Source of the DNA: Myxococcales bacterium
GTDB taxonomy: Bacteria; Myxococcota_A; Polyangia; Haliangiales; Haliangiaceae
DNA: 37,139 nucleotides
Assembly: GCA_028287115.1 (NCBI GenBank)
Contig: JAQBQF010000143.1
Coordinates: 1 to 37,139, forward strand
Direction of reading: 5' to 3'
Shown: in pieces, positions 35,248-37,139 of the stretch
Layout of the letters: each line of letters begins with the position of its first letter
Numbering within the stretch: position 1 is the stretch's first letter
The notes under the pieces: model-generated
What the model saw: only the letters and a program-made list of their open reading frames with translations
The model's database searches: none
Told to the model about the DNA's origin: nothing
Made by a program: the position numbers and the translations under genes

Positions 35248-35887
35248 ACGAATCCGCGGGCTTTGCCTTGTCGGTCGGCTTGCGCTCTTTGGCCGGGGTC
35301 GTGTCTTTGACGTCGGGCTTGGTCGTGTCGGCCGGTTTGGTCGTCGTGTCGGCCGGCTTCGTGTCGGTCGCGCCCGGGGCGGGGCCTGCGCCGGTGAGGC
35401 CCGGCGTCGTCGCGCCCGTCGAGGATCCTGCGGCGGTTCCCGTCGTGTTTCCCGGCACTGGGGTCGGCGTCTCGGTCGCAGAACCCGCGGCCGATCCGGG
35501 GGCCGGCACGACCATAGGCTCGGGCGGGGTCATCGACGAGTTGCTGCCGGCTGCCGAGCCGGTTCCGGCCGGCTTCAACGCTTCTTCTTTGGCTTGCTGC
35601 TTCTTCTTCGCGAGCGCGGACTGCGACTCGCCGAACTTCTCGAGAGCGTCGGCGGAGTTTCGGCTCGCGAGGAACGCGAGGAGCATCGACGTGAGCATGA
35701 AGACCGTCGCCGCGCCGGCGGTCAGCCGACGCAGGAACGACGATGCACCGCTGCCGCCGAACACGGTCTGCGTGTTGCCGCCGCCGAACGCGCCGCCCAT
35801 GCCGCCGCCCTTGCCCGACTGCAGGAGCACCGTGAGCATCAGGAACAAGCACACGATGACATGCAGAATGGTGATGAGCGTCGACAT
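35228..35887 (-). CDS. secG: Preprotein translocase subunit SecG with extended low-complexity tail
   Basis: SecG assists SecYEG in moving preproteins across the inner membrane. The N-terminal 75 residues are standard. They hold the first helix 'ITILHVIVCLFLMLTVLLQSGKGGGMGGAFGGG', a Gly-rich loop with 'TVFGGSGASSFLRRLT' and the second helix 'GAATVFMLTSMLLAFLA'. After a charged segment (KFGESQSALAKKKQQAKEE), the protein continues for over 110 residues of Pro/Ala/Gly/Ser/Thr sequence. This ends in the KPADTT/KPTDK-type basic-acidic repeats. At 219 residues it is about twice normal SecG. The start MSTLITIL at 35887 is chosen over an upstream TTG frame. It is 42 nt downstream of tpiA, a common pairing. 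Confidence 0.93.
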   Translation of the reverse strand: MSTLITILHVIVCLFLMLTVLLQSGKGGGMGGAFGGGNTQTVFGGSGASSFLRRLTAGAATVFMLTSMLLAFLASRNSADALEKFGESQSALAKKKQQAKEEALKPAGTGSAAGSNSSMTPPEPMVVPAPGSAAGSATETPTPVPGNTTGTAAGSSTGATTPGLTGAGPAPGATDTKPADTTTKPADTTKPDVKDTTPAKERKPTDKAKPADSSPSSPK

Positions 35888-35929
35888 GTAAGGCTTGCTT
35901 CTAGCCCAACGCCCCCTCCCGTGCAAGCC

Positions 35930-36691
35930 CTACCCGGGTCGCGCAGCCTTCACGATCGCAACAAAATCAGCCGCTTCAAGAGATGCACCACCGACGAGCG
36001 CCCCATCGATGTCCTTCTCGGCCATCAGCGCCTCCGCGTTGCTCGGTTTGACCGAGCCGCCGTACTGGATCCGGATCGTGTCGGCGACCTGCGCGCCGTA
36101 CTGATCGGCAAGCCGTTTCCGGATGTGCGCGTGAACCTCCTGCGCTTGTCCCGGAGTTGCGGTGCGGCCGGTCCCGATCGCCCAGACCGGCTCGTAGGCG
36201 ATCACGAGCCGGCTGGTCGCATTCGCGGCGACGCCGGCGAGGCCTCCCGCAAGCTGCGCGTCGACGACCTCGAGCGTGCGGTTGCTGTCGCGCTCCGCGA
36301 GCTGCTCGCCGACGCACACGATCACGCCGAGCCCTCCGGCGAGCGCGGCCTTCGCTTTCTTGCCGACGCTCTCGTTCGTGTCGCCGAAGAATTGCCGGCG
36401 CTCGCTGTGACCGACGATCGCCCAGGTGCCACCGGCGTCCGCGATCAGCGGCGCAGAAATCTCACCGGTGAACGCACCGCTCGGCTCCCAGAAGCAATTC
36501 TGGGCGCACGTCACGATCGACGAGCCCTCGAGGCGCTTCGCGACCGCGCTCAGCGCCGTGAACGGCGGCGCGACACCGACGGCAACGCCTTTGACGGCAC
36601 CGAGCTGATTCTTCAGCTCCGTGACCAGTGCGAGGGCTTCAGCGATCGTCTTGTTGAGCTTCCAGTTGCCGACGACAAAGGGAGTGCGCAT
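35930..36691 (-). CDS. tpiA: Triosephosphate isomerase
   Basis: Interconverts dihydroxyacetone phosphate and glyceraldehyde 3-phosphate in glycolysis and gluconeogenesis, in the cytoplasm. The 253-residue protein has Lys11 in GNWKLN, 'CAQNCFWEPSGAFTGE', His in 'AIVGHSERRQFFGD' and the catalytic Glu in 'VIAYEPVWAIGTGRTATP' (loop 6). Late blocks are 'IRIQYGGSVKPSNAEALM' and 'DGALVGGASLEAADF'. The open frame extends 102 codons upstream, but that part is Arg-rich shadow; MRTPFVVGNWK is the family N-terminus. No strong Shine-Dalgarno is visible. gap and pgk, often next to tpiA, are not in view upstream; a different gene lies there. Confidence 0.98.
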   Translation of the reverse strand: MRTPFVVGNWKLNKTIAEALALVTELKNQLGAVKGVAVGVAPPFTALSAVAKRLEGSSIVTCAQNCFWEPSGAFTGEISAPLIADAGGTWAIVGHSERRQFFGDTNESVGKKAKAALAGGLGVIVCVGEQLAERDSNRTLEVVDAQLAGGLAGVAANATSRLVIAYEPVWAIGTGRTATPGQAQEVHAHIRKRLADQYGAQVADTIRIQYGGSVKPSNAEALMAEKDIDGALVGGASLEAADFVAIVKAARPG

Positions 36692-36864
36692 CGCGGATCT
36701 AGTAACACAGCGGTCGCGTCGTGAGCGCAGCGCTCGAGAAGTTGTGAACCTAGGGTCGGCCCCCACTCCCGCTCGCGGACGAGCGCCTCGCGTATTTCGG
36801 CATGCCGATCGAGCGCGCGAGCAGGCTGCGAAGCGCGGGCGTCCCGATCGGCCGGGCGTGACGC

Positions 36865-37139
36865 TTACTGCGTCCAGCTCAGCCGATATTCGCAGACCGC
36901 GCCGCCGAGGCAGCGACAGCTCGTGTGCGCTGCGCCGACCGCTTTCGCGCCGGTCAGCTCGACGACGCGCTCGAGCTCGGCACCGACGAGCGCGCACACA
37001 TCCGTCGAGCCTGCGAAGCCCTTGATGAGGACGTCGGCCGCGCCTTCCTGCACGGTGACCTCGATCTCGCCCCAGTCGTGATAGCGCGCCCAGAACGTCG
37101 GCAGCGCCTGCATCACGGTCTCGGGCGGCAGCGAGGTCG
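36865..37139 (-). CDS. C-terminal part of a V4R/DUF2378-like protein (5' truncated)
   Basis: The gene runs off the window edge; the last 90 residues are visible. They read 'LPPETVMQALPTFWARYHDWGEIEV', 'GFAGSTDVCALVGAELERVVELTGAKAVGAAHTSCRCLGGAVCEYRLSW'. The closing pattern of two Cys around 'HTSCRCLGGAVCEYRLSW' after a helix 'ERVVELTGAK' is like the end of V4R/heme-NO-binding-type and myxobacterial DUF2378 domains. In those, the C-terminal Cys/His set can bind metal. Naming the family needs the upstream part. A spacer of 173 nt with no gene separates it from tpiA. Confidence 0.6.
   Translation of the reverse strand, partial: TSLPPETVMQALPTFWARYHDWGEIEVTVQEGAADVLIKGFAGSTDVCALVGAELERVVELTGAKAVGAAHTSCRCLGGAVCEYRLSWTQ

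Noticed and set aside
35930..36997. 355-residue version of TpiA with a long N-terminus
   Set aside because: The first 102 residues are Arg/Ser-rich shadow; TIM starts at MRTPFVVGNWK.

Overview
The window is high-GC (about two-thirds G+C by eye), densely packed bacterial chromosome. It carries a Hanks-type Ser/Thr kinase with a TPR-like tail, many small lipoproteins, a Zn-type porphobilinogen synthase, a complex I operon lacking G/H/I and a CCA-less tRNA. This mix points to Myxococcota (former Deltaproteobacteria), perhaps Haliangium/Kofleriaceae-like. The lineage is inferred from style, not from a marker-gene comparison. No rRNA, CRISPR array, transposase or phage gene was seen.

Layout. (1) 1-2906: the 3' end of an exported-protein gene, an alpha/beta hydrolase of the non-heme chloroperoxidase type, and a lipoprotein made of two copies of one domain. 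(2) 3024-4762, minus strand: an SMC-like small ATPase, a DUF192 lipoprotein and a DUF4112 membrane protein. (3) 4801-6797, plus strand: hemD, hemB and a small conserved-looking protein. (4) 6803-13704, minus strand: five co-oriented genes in the order PlsC-type acyltransferase, Ser/Thr kinase, TonB-dependent receptor, 65-residue lipoprotein (ATGA overlap, then an intrinsic terminator) and beta-propeller lipoprotein. (5) 13822-24529, plus strand: nuoE-F-J-K-L-M-N with stop/start overlaps or zero-gap junctions, followed 6 nt later by malQ. (6) 24568-28892: a small exported protein, then typA/bipA with an upstream lipoprotein gene on the minus strand, then a divergent TPR/propeller lipoprotein. 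(7) 29053-30835: a GtrA-type flippase and a polyprenyl-phosphate glycosyltransferase pair, then the RNase P RNA gene. (8) 30836-37139: an HD-like protein, a coiled-coil zinc-ribbon protein, a CAU-anticodon tRNA, a protein with a YPQQPQ-repeat tail, dapF, a small repeat structure behind secG, then tpiA-secG and the end of a V4R-like gene on the minus strand.

Most of the window is housekeeping: respiration, haem synthesis, translation, lysine/peptidoglycan precursor, glycolysis and Sec export. The unusual parts are add-ons to conserved machinery: NuoL with a PKD-like C-terminal tail and an inserted helical loop, NuoJ with a cleavable-looking signal peptide, and SecG with a long low-complexity tail. 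Others are the kinase/TonB-receptor/mini-lipoprotein cassette, a roughly 109-bp inverted-repeat element flanked by a duplicated copy of the secG 3' end, and recurring extended -10 motifs placed so close to start codons that leaderless mRNAs are likely. I see no obvious defence system or biosynthetic cluster.
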